Part shown: piece after piece, positions 33,570-45,618 of the stretch
Layout: each line of letters begins with the position of its first letter
How positions within the stretch are numbered: the stretch's first letter is position 1
Source: Datnioides undecimradiatus
Lineage: Eukaryota > Chordata > Actinopteri > Lobotiformes > Datnioididae
Direction of reading: 5' to 3'
Assembly: GCA_008933995.1 (NCBI GenBank)
Contig: WARS01000034.1
Coordinates: forward strand, 124,001-188,000
DNA: 64,000 bases
Made by a program: the position numbers and the translations under genes
The notes under the pieces: model-generated
The model's database searches: none
The model's input: only the letters and a program-made list of their open reading frames with translations
What the model was told of the DNA's origin: nothing

Positions 33570-35708
33570 CTACAGAGGGAAAGGGAGGGACGGATGGTAG
33601 ATAACAGGCAGAGATGGAGCATGATTGTGGAGAGGGATGTGAGGAGAGGAAGAGGGATATAGGGTGTTGGAGGTTAGATGGAAACAGAGTTGAGGGACAG
33701 AGGGAATGGAGGAAGAGAGGGAGGAAGAGGGAAAGAGAGGGTGTGTTAGAAGTGAGGGAAGAGGACAGAGACGCAGAGAGATGAGTAAAAAAAAAAAACA
33801 GGCAGCATGAAAGAAAGGTGGGAGACAGAGAAGATAGAGAGAGATGAGGAGAGGCCTGTTAGTGTTAGCCATTACTGGTGCCGACAAGCAGTTCTGGCCT
33901 TTGTCCAACCTTAACAACTTGTCCTCTTTCTCTCTGGGTCTCTCTCGCTCTCCTCCTCTCTCTCCCCATATCTCTCTTTGTGTGCCCGCTACTGATCTGG
34001 ACACTAACAACTTCTCTCTTTTTATCTCGGCTCCGCGCTCCTCCTCTCACTCTATTCTTCTCTCCGGTAATAAGGTCCGGAAAAGATACACAAGGCCCAT
34101 CCGCGGCGCTGATAACCGCCCAGCCTCAGTCAGCGCCGTCCTCTCTTTATGTCTGTTTTGTGGCACAAATGTGTTTGGTTCTGTCTGACGGTGGAAGCTC
34201 AGAAATGAGTCTGTGCTGGCTGAACTTGCCGCTTGCAAAGTTATTAAATATAAAATAAAAGCGGGATATTTAAGTCCCTGACAGCCTAAAATATGCTCTT
34301 TATTCTAAATTCTACCTTTAATCACCATGTTGTCCATATAAAACATGTCTGACGGGGGCAAACTGAGGATGATGCATTGTAAAATGTCACTGTTCCTTGT
34401 GTCGGTGGGAAACTTCGGTGCGATGACACAGGGTTTTTTTATAATGCCAGGTTCTGCTTTACAACCTGTATTTCAAAGAACAGCGGGAGTGCTCGAATGA
34501 AGCTTATCTGACAAATTATCTTTTCTTTTTTTTGCAATGCCTTTTAGGTGCCAGCCAAGTTGAGGCGAGCACCCTGCTGCTACATTAAATATTTGACACA
34601 GTCTCCGAACACACTCCACTCCAGTCAGAGCAAATTACGGGCCACATTTAGTTACGCAGCCCAGGGTGACAGGCTTTGAAAACGCATCTGAACATTTTAA
34701 AATGTCATGTTTGGGATTAGAGAGGACATACGGGAAAAAAATACAAGATGGGCAGATTCTGTTTTTGTGTTTCAGGGTCCTGTAGGTGCTGCTGTATTAA
34801 ATACTGACAGACAAACGTAACCCATCAGTCTGTTTCGAACTTTTTAGCTCAGATTAGCAACACTTCAATAAGAGCGACTTCAACTTCAAGGAAGAGTTTG
34901 ACAGTTTGACAAATGCGTTTATTTGCTTTATGCTAAATATAAAGCCAGAATCAGCAGCCGATTGGCCTTTCTTAAAGCGAAAAGGCTGTAAACTGCGGCT
35001 CTGTTCGGAAATCAACCCGCAAACACCGCTGAAGCTCTCATGTAAAGCACTGTATGATTTCTGTGATAGCAGGCTGTGATTGCATGGAGGTTACATGCTA
35101 AAACTATTGCTTGAAAGTGGAGAAAGATCAGATTCTGAGGGGAACTGTGATTTTTATTTTGTTGAAATCAAACGAAAATACTGTTAAACCTTGGCTTCTA
35201 ATATTAGCATTTAATATTGAACTTGGCCCGCTAGCTATGGCGCTATCTCAGCGATTGGTCGGTAGAAAAAAGGAAAACCTCCTAGTAGTCCCCCCCCCAT
35301 AAGCAGTTAGTGTCACTTCTGACTCATGAAATGTTAAAACGACTCACATCTGTATTAAAACACATTACGAATTTAATGAAAACACAATGAGACTGACGGG
35401 CACAATGCAAAAAAATGTCCTAATTAACAAGTCTCATAGTTTCACAGCCCCATAGTTAGAATATTACTTTTATGCACGGAGCATGTTTCAATCTGTTTTC
35501 TGTAGTTGAATGTATTTTAATTAGGAACGCGCCGCAACGACCACATGTGCGACAACGCAATGCTGAGACACCGTCGACTTGGTTTCATGGACATTTTTTT
35601 GCAGGTGACACAGACAAACGAGGGCAGCCAAAACAAAGGGAGTGCAGCCAAAACATGCGCAGACAGATGGACGTTTGGCGTGGAGTGTTAGCGTCGCGAG
35701 ACACGGAC
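33570..35708 (-). other. intron between exons 10a and 9
   Basis: 2.1 kb. About 280 bases next to exon 10a are purine-rich on plus (pyrimidine in the transcript), followed by a CT-rich plus-strand stretch at 33915-34070. The remainder is unremarkable. Confidence 0.85.
33571..33850. repeat. purine-rich low-complexity block
   Basis: About 280 bases dominated by A and G on plus, directly upstream (in sense) of exon 10a. Confidence 0.9.
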
Positions 35709-35837
35709 CTGCTCAGTAAAACGCCTCCTCTTTTGCTCGGGCGACTTGACATATGCAGCCTGGGTGTAGGCATAGCTTTTATAGCGAGGCTGAGGGGAGG
35801 GGCTCCGCACTCGCCCCTGAGCCACACTCACTGTGAT
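35709..35837 (-). CDS. dmd: dmd exon 9 (hinge 1)
   Basis: 129 bp, exactly the human exon 9 length, phase 0/0. The translation ITVSVAQG...PRYKSYAYTQAAYV is diagnostic of dystrophin; utrophin lacks this segment. The C-terminal third (KSPEQKRRRF) is more basic than the human TTSDPTRSPF. The acceptor is ccgtctctcag|ATC, preceded by a long pyrimidine stretch. The donor is CAG|gtccgt, which lacks the purine at +3. Human exon 9 is known to be alternatively spliced, and a weak donor beside the largest intron of the window would allow the same here (inference). Confidence 0.96.
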
Positions 35838-36060
35838 CTGAGAGACGGACAGAACAGGACAGAGGAAGAGGGAGAGACAGAAGGCAGGAGGGGCCAGAGA
35901 AGAGAGGGAAAAGGGAGTAAGGGAAGCGAAGGAGTGCAAAACATGGAGCAAAAGATCCAAAAGCCAAATTATACAAAGGGGAAGAAGCAGAGAGTGAAGG
36001 GGCAGAGTGCACAGGGAGGGAGTGATGATGAGAAAAGAGGAGAAAAAGGGAACATGAATA
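35838..36060. repeat. purine-rich low-complexity block
   Basis: A and G dominate on plus for about 220 bases directly upstream (in sense) of exon 9. Confidence 0.88.
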
Positions 36061-38208
36061 ATCACACATAAGCTCTGTTTCCATCCAAATGTCAGGCTAA
36101 TTTAAGGTGAACTTTGAGACGAAATAAATAAAAAATAAAACACAGACGAGGTGCGTTTCTATCGCCAAAACACATTTAGGAGAAAAATGGAAAGAGTCAA
36201 AAATGAATATTGGGGCGAGTAGTAATTTACTTTCATTCCAGCAAATGTCATAAATGTTGCCGTATCTCATGCTCTCTGAGGAAGAAAACAAGGGAAATAA
36301 TCTAACCGAGTAAAATGCATCAGGCGTCTTATTCAGGTGGTGGCGATGGACTGTGGTGAACCCAGAGTCACAATAATGAGCTGTTTTACAGTTTCACTTA
36401 AAATAACTCATTCTGTGAGAAAACATTAAGTAATTTTAAAGAAGAAATACAATTTTCCTCCTCCTAACTGTGGATACAAAAGCAATAAAACACAGCCTTG
36501 CTCTATTAAATACACTGCAATAGCCTCAGTTGGTTAGCTTTAGTGGCTAATATATCATTACTATGTTCACTTAAAAAAGCAATAACTCTTTAGACACATT
36601 TACAGATAAAACATACTTTATTTTAATGAACAGTGCTGAAATGTGGTGAATTTGAGCAGCATAAAATAGAAATACAGCTATTAAACTGTTCTTTTTACTT
36701 TCCACCACCGCTGATTTTGTTTCTGTAAGACACGCCTGAGTTGTAATCTCATTAGAGCTTAAAGTATTTAAATTTGATACTACTTGGTAAAATCCATGGA
36801 TGGAAACCCAGCAACAGATAATGTAGACACGAGAGAGAGAGAGACAGAGGCAGACAGATGTGTTATGCAGCAGATGAACGACAGACAGTAGCAAAGAGTC
36901 CAAGCTGACGTTGTGAGCAGCTCCTGTTACTACAGATCCACCACACCCATCCCGACACACACTCTTTCTGCACGCTGATTCTTCAAAGTCTCCAGGTTCA
37001 CACTTTGTTTCCTCTCAGGGGAAAGTCTGTTTTTGCGGCGACACCCTGCTTCGCACGTTTATTCCCAAACCAGCAGCAGCTCTGCAAAACTGCAGACATC
37101 AGCAGTCTGCCACCATCTTTCATTTACTGGCCGACTGACAAACAACTGACTGATTTTTAGTTTCAGGAGTGGATCTATGAGGGTTTACAGTGAGAACGCT
37201 GTGGACTGAACTTAATAATGAGGTTATAGATGAGCCTCATTTCTGTTTGACTTCCCTGTGTCCACTTCCCTGTTAGGCAGCCAGCCACTCCACGTAGGAA
37301 GATGTTATATTCCTAATCCCACCTAAAAGGTTGGTATAACAGGCTGTTCCTCCACCTAGCAGAGACAACTTCATAGCAGGGCTGGAAATGATCTATTTTT
37401 TGATATCAGTGATTAAGCACGTGTAATATTGGATGTTATTATTGGGGTTCATTTTAATTAGCTCGGCTTATTTTCGCTTACATTGGCTTAGTAATAAGAC
37501 TTGAAGCCGGTGGACACAGCTTGCATCGCTTTGTCCAAAGTTAAAAATATGAATTCTAACAATTTTAAGCTCACTAATGAGGAGCTTGTGTGTTCGTCGT
37601 TAGCGCCGTAGTTACAATGGGACGTAAGGGTGGTATCCGGCTTCTCACTTAACTCTCAATAAGAGAGCAAAACATGGAGCAATGATACTTTATAACCAAG
37701 AAAAACACTGTGCTGCACACTAAATGACTATTACACGGCTATGTGTGATCAATTATTTATGTTGAGGTGATAATCTGCACATTCTCTCCTGATGTTTTAC
37801 ATGAATGATGAGAAATTTAAAATATCTCTTGGTGAAATCAGCCAGCTAATGAGTCATTAACTGTGGGGGAAACACGCAGCTTTGGATGAAGCCTCTTGGA
37901 CGTGTTTCGCATTCAGCTGAACGGCTATTGTGCGTGGTTTGGATGGGAATCTACCGGTGTGTTAGAGATGAGTGTGTTTCACTGCTTCCTGTGTATTAAC
38001 ACACAACACGGTCTGTGAAAGACAGAGGCAATTACATGGATGCTTCATTAGCGGATGACTCACCAACATTTCAGCAGAATCTGAACTGCTAGTCGGAGCC
38101 AAACCACGATTTTACAGACACATTAAAATATTTATATTTTTATCTCACTAAATTGGCTCCTTTATTATTATTATTTTTAATTTTGCTGTCATTTCAGTTA
38201 AGGATCTA

Positions 38209-38788
38209 TATAGCCAAAAGTATGTGGACACAAACATCTATCCATATCTTTTCCAAAACCATGGGCATACATCTGCCGCTATAATAGCCTCCACTATCCA
38301 AATCTTTAACGTCACCAGCATAAAAAGTTATAAAATATAAATTGGTATAAAATAAAATGATCTTAGCGGAGATGGAGACAAAAAGATAATAACACTTTGT
38401 GCTGGGAGGCAATTCAGGAGCCGGGAAAGGAGAGAGATGAGAGAAAAATACTGTATAATGTGGGAATTTAGTGCAACGGCATTAAAGGCATGCAAAAAAG
38501 ATGCATGGAAAGTGACTGCGAAGAATATTATAATGTTTCTATTTAAATACAATAAGGGATAGATAACAGCTTACAGGAAGCAATTACAAAATGTACAGGA
38601 AGCAATTACGAAATGTAGGCCAAACCGACCTAATATGAAATTAAACATAAAAATCAAATACATCTAATTCCTGCTACTCTGGCTCAGACTTGTGGAAGCC
38701 AGTCAAGTTGGAGCTGGCTTTGTGCATGGGGGTACTGTCATAAACGGGAGCAGGAAGAGCCTATAGTGTCCACATACTTTTGGCCATT
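38209..38788. mobile_element. Tc1/mariner-type transposon remnant
   Basis: The ends are inverted copies: AGCCAAAAGTATGTGGACAC at 38212-38231 and GTGTCCACATACTTTTGGCC at 38766-38785. Internal pieces GCTATAATAGCCTCCACT (near 38279) and CCAGTCAAGTTGGAGCTGG / GCTTTGTGCATGGGG (near 38700-38730) match, from memory, parts of a widespread fish Tc1-like transposase region. The element is heavily deleted and has no coding capacity. Confidence 0.75.
38572..38616. repeat. two-copy tandem repeat inside the Tc1 remnant
   Basis: The 22-mer ACAGGAAGCAATTACAAAATG(T) is followed at once by a second copy with one base change. Confidence 0.8.
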
Positions 38789-41700
38789 AATAGTAAACGC
38801 TCAAAGGGGTGGATCACATTGTTACTGTAACATCCTCACAAACATCATTACTGGAGTTAATGTTTGCATGCGCTGTTTATGTTTTCTCCTCTGAAATCAC
38901 ACAGCAGTCAAACTGCTCCGAGAACAGCTGAGCTCTTATTCTGGATGGACAAATAACTTTTAATTGACAACTGATTCCCCCGCTTGTTTGACATTCCCAA
39001 GATGCCTCTTCTATGACAGCCGGGTGAGCCGCTGCATCTCTAAAACCAAGTCAACCATTCCACCCCAGACATCATAAAAGTTTAATCTCTCCCTGTCTCG
39101 GCTCTTTCTCCCCAGCTATCAATCTCCCCTTTCACCTCCATCCCCTGCCTCTCCTCCTCTCCTCTCTCTTCTCCTCCTCCTCTCCACCTGTCATCGTTTC
39201 TCTGTCTGTCCTCCGCCTCTGTTTTACCCCTCGCTGTTTTCCCCCTTTCTCTCTTTCAAGGTGGATTAGGCGTTTTTCCCGCTGTAAAGAGCAGACAGCC
39301 AGAGGCGACCTAGCCCCGGATCAAACGGTTCCTGGCAAATAACTCTTAGCGTTTGTTTTCACCTGCTCCGAGCACCAGACGGGCGGGGTTTCGGTGCATC
39401 AGGACACCTCAGATAATGTCACAGGGAAAAAAAAAAAAAAAAAAGCTGGCTTTGTCGACTTCTAATTGTCCCAAACTTTGAATTTATTTCTCCATGAAGT
39501 GTCTCTCTTCCTCCCTGAGTCCCAGGTGGTGGTAGTATGGTGTTGATGTAAGGAGGTGGTGACAGCGCCGCTTTGATGATGACAGATGAGGGTGGAGGCA
39601 GATAATAGCCGCTGTCAGTTACTCTTTTTTTCCCCTCCTCACGTCTTTCCTCCCCGTCTCTCGTTTTATTGCCATCTGACTTGTTCCTCGCACTCCCTAT
39701 TTGTCTGCTCCATCTCCCTCTTCATCGCCCCCTCCACCTCTTCATCTCTCTGTACATCTTTATGCGTCTTTACACCTTCCCACTTCCTCTTTTTCTCTTT
39801 CAGTCCATCTTTCTCTCTCCCTCCCTCTGTCTGCCTGATTCCCAGAAGTAAAGGCCTGCAGTTTCTCTCCACCCTCAGACGGAGGGCTGATGAAGGGAGG
39901 GGTTGATGTGGCCATTAAGCTGAGTGAGATAATAATATTACCAGCCATTACTCCAGGAAGCTCACTCCATCCTGCTGCGATTCTGCGAGATAGCATGACA
40001 CTGACCTCAGCTTAACTCAGCTCTAAAGGTCAGCGCTGGTAGATCTAATTTGTGACTTGAGTTTTAGTCGATTTCTTTTATTTTTTTCTTACAGCTCCTC
40101 CGTTCAGAGGCTCTGTCTCAATTTAGCGGCCAATTTTCATTCCGACGCTCACAAATTTTGACTGAGACACGAGACTTGTCGACTCCTCGCTAAGCGGTGA
40201 CTACGTCTCCCAGCGTGCCTGAAGGCAAGCGGGGGGGAGTTAGCGAGGAGAAGAACAGCTGCTTACCTCGCCGCCTCTGAGGCTCAAACCTGAATTTGTA
40301 GCTACAGAGTAGATGGATGAGCGGATGAACGGACAGATGGTTGGTGATTAGATGGAAGCTGAACTGAAGTTTCATGCTCAGGTTTGGGAATATAAACTGT
40401 AACTGATGGTCAATTACTTCAATTCTGTTGCTGACTGATTATATCTCAGTTTCATGCCAGTACTAATACAGTAAAATCAAATATGACTACGTCACTATCC
40501 CTATTTTACAGCTAATACTTTGTGCAACACTCCATAACTAGTAAAAGCAGTAATAACTTCGAAACAAAACACACAAATCCTCATTTTTATTTTGCAAATA
40601 GACAAAGAGAGATAAAGTACTTCACTAGTAATGAAACTAGACTGAACTAAGCTGACTTTCACTGCAGCAAGTGAAGCCGCGTCGTCTTCTTTCCACACGT
40701 CTTCCCCTTTTCATACATTTTCACTTCACTGTAGGTGAATGATTTCAAAGGAAACGCACCCTTTTCGAGGCTGCTGCTTCTTACACTGCATTGAATTTAT
40801 ATTCCTGTTGCATTTTGACTTGTCTCTTTTCAAAAATTGGCTCAAGGCTGAGATAAAATTGTTTATATTCCAAAGTACGCCCACACAACAATAACGCTCC
40901 ATGAAAAGATTGACCTGAAATGACCTTCTGTCTAATACAACTTCAGGAGCAGTAAAGCTGAAGGGTCTTTATGGTGTATGTATGTTATTGGGCGGTCTAT
41001 GCCAAAGTGTCTGCTGATAAAATCATAATGTTTGACATGAATTTGCCGCAGTTCCTGCTCTTAATCATACCTTGTGATTAAAGTGGTCATGCTAATCTGC
41101 TCACTGCTGGTTCCTGCAGGAAACCTGCTCTCAGCTTGTGGTACCACTGAGTAGAAAATATGCCATCAAATGGCTCATTATCCAATTTATCATTAGAAAG
41201 TAGATTGCAAACATGGTTTTTCTTAATCTTTTTAACCATGCCTGTGAGCCTGCTGGTCCGCACCTTAATTTTATTTTGCAGAAACACACGCAAAGAGGGA
41301 GTCTCAAATCTCCCCTAATCCTTTTCTTTAACTGCTTATAGAGATGATAAAACGCGATGTTTCTCCTGTAATGTGGTTACATTCTCTTCTTTATCAAATT
41401 TACTCTCAAGGATATCAAAATCTCTGCAGAATCCTTTTGATTAACTCTGTTCTTGTGTGCTGCCGCCGTACATACAGGAGGACATTAGCGAGCAGGGATC
41501 ATCCCTTCCACTCCTTTCATCCCTTTCAGTTTCACTCACATGCTACAACAGAGAGAGGGTCCTGCTGGGATTTCACAAGCCCACTTAGTAATCTTGATAA
41601 AGTGGCAGGTTGGCAGGACAGCGAGTTCCGAGTGATGCTTCGAAAGAGTGCAAACTCATTTTTGTAACTGGCTGCTAATCCTGCTCTGCAGCTGCTAATA

Positions 41701-43397
41701 TGCAGCGTACAAACAACAGCAGTCACTTAGCTGTAATATGTAATACTATACCATACACTGCATGAGTGCTATTATTTCGTGCGGGCGCTGCCTCAACAAC
41801 AAAGCAATGAAATGTGAAAAAGTAGCTCCAAAGACCAAGTGAGTGTACATGGCCGGGCACACACACACACAAACTCGCAGAATGCATGCAGGGCAAAGGC
41901 TCATGGGAAATAAATCGCGGCATCTTAGGTATAGTACAGACACGATGGCAAGAAACGCTGGAGTGAAGATGCCGCCGTCATCGTTCACCTGGTTCCCATG
42001 ATGACTGACAGGTGGGTCAGTCCAACATGCGTTACCACAGAAACAGCAATGGCATGTTACTATGGTAACAGGACGCCATGCTTCCTTGACAATATGCAGG
42101 GCTGATTAGTTTTGGTTTCCTCCTAAAAAAAAAAAAAATAAAATCCAGGAATTTATGTTTTTTCATCTTTTCCAAGTTTATTTCAGAAAAAGGAAAATGA
42201 AACGATGCCGGGTTAGTGTGTTTGTTAAGGTGAGGGCTTTTTGTCATTCAGACATGACGGGACATTTATAGAAAGAGTCTCAATGGCGGGGCCGTATTTG
42301 GCACCTGAACCACAGCGCGAAGCTGAGTTAAAAAGTTATGACATCACGGATGAAGATGTGTTCTCAGGTCACTAATGGGCTGCATCAGTAATGGATTCTA
42401 AAACTTATCTGGAGTGTGAGTGATACCCGATGGCTGCTTGCTCCTGCCTATTAGATGGAGAATTAAGATGCATGTTTAATAAAGTCCAGCGGTGCACCAG
42501 CACAGAATGAGTAATGACTCCCACTCACCTCTTGTTTGTCCACATGTTGTAAGTGTTTCGCTGCATGTACGTAATTTCTTCCTTGCAGGTAACACTGCTG
42601 AAAATTGAAAATGAGCCGATCTGATTGTTATGTTTTTGTTTTATTCTCCTATTCTCCTTTTATTATCCTCGTGCGCCAAACTGCAAAAATCCAATTTTAC
42701 AGACCGACGCGATACAAAAAGAATCTCCTGAACATCACAATAAAAGGCTTGTTCACGGAGCTTCCTGTTTCATTAAACTGATTTTATTTTCTTTGTGCTT
42801 AAGAAATGATAATCAGGTGACTCATTCAGGCTCTCAGGTTCCACACTGTGCTAGCCTTTACATTCACTTCATGTCTTGTGTCAAGTGTTAGAGAAACATC
42901 AGACCTGCTGAGATTGGTGTTGTGACTTATTTAATAAAAGTGACTCTGGTGCTCATTCAGACATGAGACTGACATGTTAAACTGCCATTACATTTGTCTA
43001 ACGAGGTGATGGGTCTGAAATGGGCCTTTTGTGACATGATGAAGTCCAGCTGTGAGGATCTGCTGAATGACTGTGGTGCAAAGATTTTTGAAAATATTAC
43101 GTTATTATTCTGAACCTGCGGCGGAGGAGAAGATCACTATTGTAGTTTCTGGGAGCCCTCTTTCATGTGACACTTCTCCAAGATTACAGATGCATAAAAT
43201 CTGTTGACAGGTAGGTTTTCTGAGATGTAAGAGCACCTCAATTAGTGCAAACAACACCGATGAGCTTTTCTGATATCAGGAAACACATTAAATCTAAATT
43301 AGGTTCAAACTAATTTAGCTCTTTGAATGAATTCAGGATTTTTTTTTCCAGAGAAAGTTGCAAAACCAATGAGCCCAGTGTCAACAGGCATGAAACA

Positions 43398-43399
<2 letters not shown>

Positions 43400-43467
<68 letters not shown>
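43400..43467. repeat. (TG)34 microsatellite beside exon 8 donor
   Basis: An uninterrupted TG array of about 68 bases on plus, so (CA)34 in the transcript, starting five bases after the exon 8 boundary. It is the longest pure dinucleotide array in the window. Confidence 0.97.
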
Positions 43468-43469
<2 letters not shown>

Positions 43470-43472
43470 AAC

Positions 43473-43669
43473 CTGCTGAGAGAAGCGCTGCTGGGTCTGG
43501 ATCTGGTAGTGCTCCTCTGTCGTCACCCTGGTGATGCTGGCTGCGGCTGCCCGCGGCAGCGTCTCCACCTCCTTGATGGCTTCCATGGAAATGCTCTGGG
43601 GAAGCACCTGGAAGAGCGACGTCACGTACATGATGACACTCTTCTTGTCAGGGTGAGGCACCGCCACAT
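43473..43669 (-). CDS. dmd: dmd exon 8 (end of CH2 and start of hinge 1)
   Basis: 197 bp; the human exon is 182 bp, so five codons have been added. It completes the Asp codon begun in exon 7, then reads [18 protein letters not shown] and [12 protein letters not shown], the last helices of CH2, followed by hinge 1 sequence ending in RFSQQ. The extra codons sit at the CH2/hinge junction as an alanine-rich AAAAS stretch, where length change should be tolerated. The acceptor is gctcctcag|ATG. The donor is CAG|gttaaac, which is weak and is followed five bases on by (CA)34. Confidence 0.95.
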
Positions 43670-44827
43670 CTGAGGAGCAGAGAGGTGAGAAAAAGAGAAG
43701 CTGATTACAAAATTCAAAAGAAGCCCAGGATGTACAAGAAGCAAGAACAAGTAACATTTAAAAAGTCCTGCGCTCTAAATACCTGCACTGTCCATAAATA
43801 AATAGAAGCAATAATAAACAGTTAATAATAAAAACTGATCAGCATGTGTTGGCCACTTTTAAGGCGCCTGAGAGGCTGCCGGGTGAAGCGGGCGACTGTC
43901 TGCAGAAACAGATTTGAGTCATTTTTCTTGTTTCTTGCTCATGAATAACCGTCGGCCTCTGTTTAGGCTGCTTTTTATTTCCCAAAGCATCAGCATGCAT
44001 CAGTCAGTCTGCCTGCCCTGAAACTAACAGCTAAATTAAGTCCGAGCAAACTTTTCCAACAGGTGCTGGAGAGATGGAGCAGAGCAGGGGCCTGAGGAAG
44101 GGGTGGCCAAGAGCCTGTGGCCCGGCCAGTCAGCCCCAGGGCAAAACTAATAGAGACAGATCACAGCGGGGCTGAGACACAGCAGATAAATGAACACCAT
44201 AAGAGGCTGAGACGCAGACAGAGAGGGGCTGGGAGAGAGAGAGAGTCTGAGCTGAGGGAGAGCAGGAGGGGAGGAAAGAGAGACAGACAGAGAAAGAACT
44301 GTAGCGCTAATGAAGTGATGGTTGTGGGTCCGTTACCGGAATGATGTGCAGAGCGAGGTTAGCGTACGGCTGCAGGGATAATGAACAAGAGGAAAAAAGA
44401 GGAGAGATGACAACAGAGAGGAAAGAGAAACAAAAGAGAGGAAAGTCGGCAGACAAAGAGTGGCAGGAATGAGTGTGGAAAGAGAGTGTGTGTGTCGAGG
44501 TGATAGATAGATAAAGCCAGAGTCATATTTTCGGTGGTGGAATACTGATTCATCACCATCGCAGAGAAATCTGAGGATGTTAATGTTTATCTGAGGAAGA
44601 CAAACAGCTCCATAAATAAAGCCACCATCTGCAAGAGTGTGTCGAAGTGTGTGCACACCCCTCACTACTCTGTTTTCCCATCCCATGATCTCAATTTTAA
44701 TCATTTCAGCACAGCTACATGTGTGTGCATACTTATGAGGCTCTGCAGGCGTCTGCGTGTTTGGCCGTGTGCGTGCGCATGTGTTTGTGTGCGTGTGCGT
44801 TTTTGTGGAGGCATATTGACGATGAAA

Positions 44828-45451
44828 GATTCCAGAGAGCACAAAACAAACTGTGAGCGCCGCGCTCAGTGAGTCAACATTTGAGAGCACACAGATGCAG
44901 GTTTGTACGGGCGGCACGTTCCTGAGTCGGCTCGCTCGCTTTTCTCCAGCTGTTTGGTTTCAGAGCTCTCGAGATCGCGAGAGGTCAACCTGTCAACCAT
45001 CTTTGACTGGCGAGCTGCAACGGGACAGCCACAGCCTTTCCCAAAGGCTAAGTCTGATTTGTGAACAAACTGATTTTAATCAATGCATTTTGATTTTTGA
45101 GATAATACAGACACCAAATACTTCTGTATTCTGTTACTTTAAACCGGCCCAGCTTTTATTGTGAAAGGTCTTAATAGGATGACTGTTTGCTTCCAGGTCA
45201 AACTGAACAGGTGGTGCTCTACAGTTTTGAGTTTTGCACTCGGAGGTTTCAAACTGCCAAAAGTGAGCACGCGCAGGTGCACGAGACTCCCAGCTGCTGG
45301 TTCAAATGCAGTTACACAATTCCTCTCTCACGACTCCTTCCTCCCTCGCACACAAATCTGATTCAGCTCTTACAATCCGCGCCCGTGTGCTCTCAAATGT
45401 CGGCTCGTGGACGTGAGCAGGGCTCAAATTTGTTTTGTGCTCTCTGAAATC
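44828..45451. mobile_element. 624-bp inverted-repeat (MITE-like) element
   Basis: The left arm (44828-44907) and the reverse complement of the right arm (45371-45451) match over about 80 bases. Shared blocks include CAGAGAGCACAAAACAAA and ACATTTGAGAGCACAC, with a diverged stretch between them. The interior has no transposase frame. Flanking octamers (aaagattc and aaatcatt) are only loosely similar, so no clear target-site duplication supports a superfamily. Confidence 0.75.
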
Positions 45452-45578
45452 ATTTGGTGTCTATACACTTCCATATATAAACATCTCAAAGTATGTAAAG
45501 TGTGTGTATTTTGTGCACTGATGTGTGTGTTTTTTTGCATTTTGCTCCACAGATATCTATAAGCCTGCTCTCCTGCTT

Positions 45579-45579
<1 letters not shown>

Positions 45580-45614
<35 letters not shown>
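45580..45614. repeat. (TG)17 microsatellite
   Basis: Lies about 130 bases beyond the inverted-repeat element in the exon 8-7 intron. Confidence 0.94.

Positions 45615-45618
<4 letters not shown>

Larger units (their letters stand above)
35838..43472 (-). other. intron between exons 9 and 8 (largest in window)
   Basis: 7.6 kb. It holds a purine-rich block against exon 9 (35838-36060), the Tc1-type remnant at 38209-38788, pyrimidine-rich plus-strand blocks at 39065-39260 and 39615-39845, and the (TG)34 array at its 5' sense end. No reading frame resembles a known protein. Confidence 0.85.

Noticed and set aside
35472..36071. Plus-strand open frame of 199 codons
   Set aside because: It runs antisense across exon 9 and into the purine-rich block; the openness is explained by coding constraint opposite and low complexity.
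44333..44917. Minus-strand open frame of 194 codons
   Set aside because: Low-complexity and repeat-derived (it includes one arm of the inverted-repeat element); no protein family resemblance.
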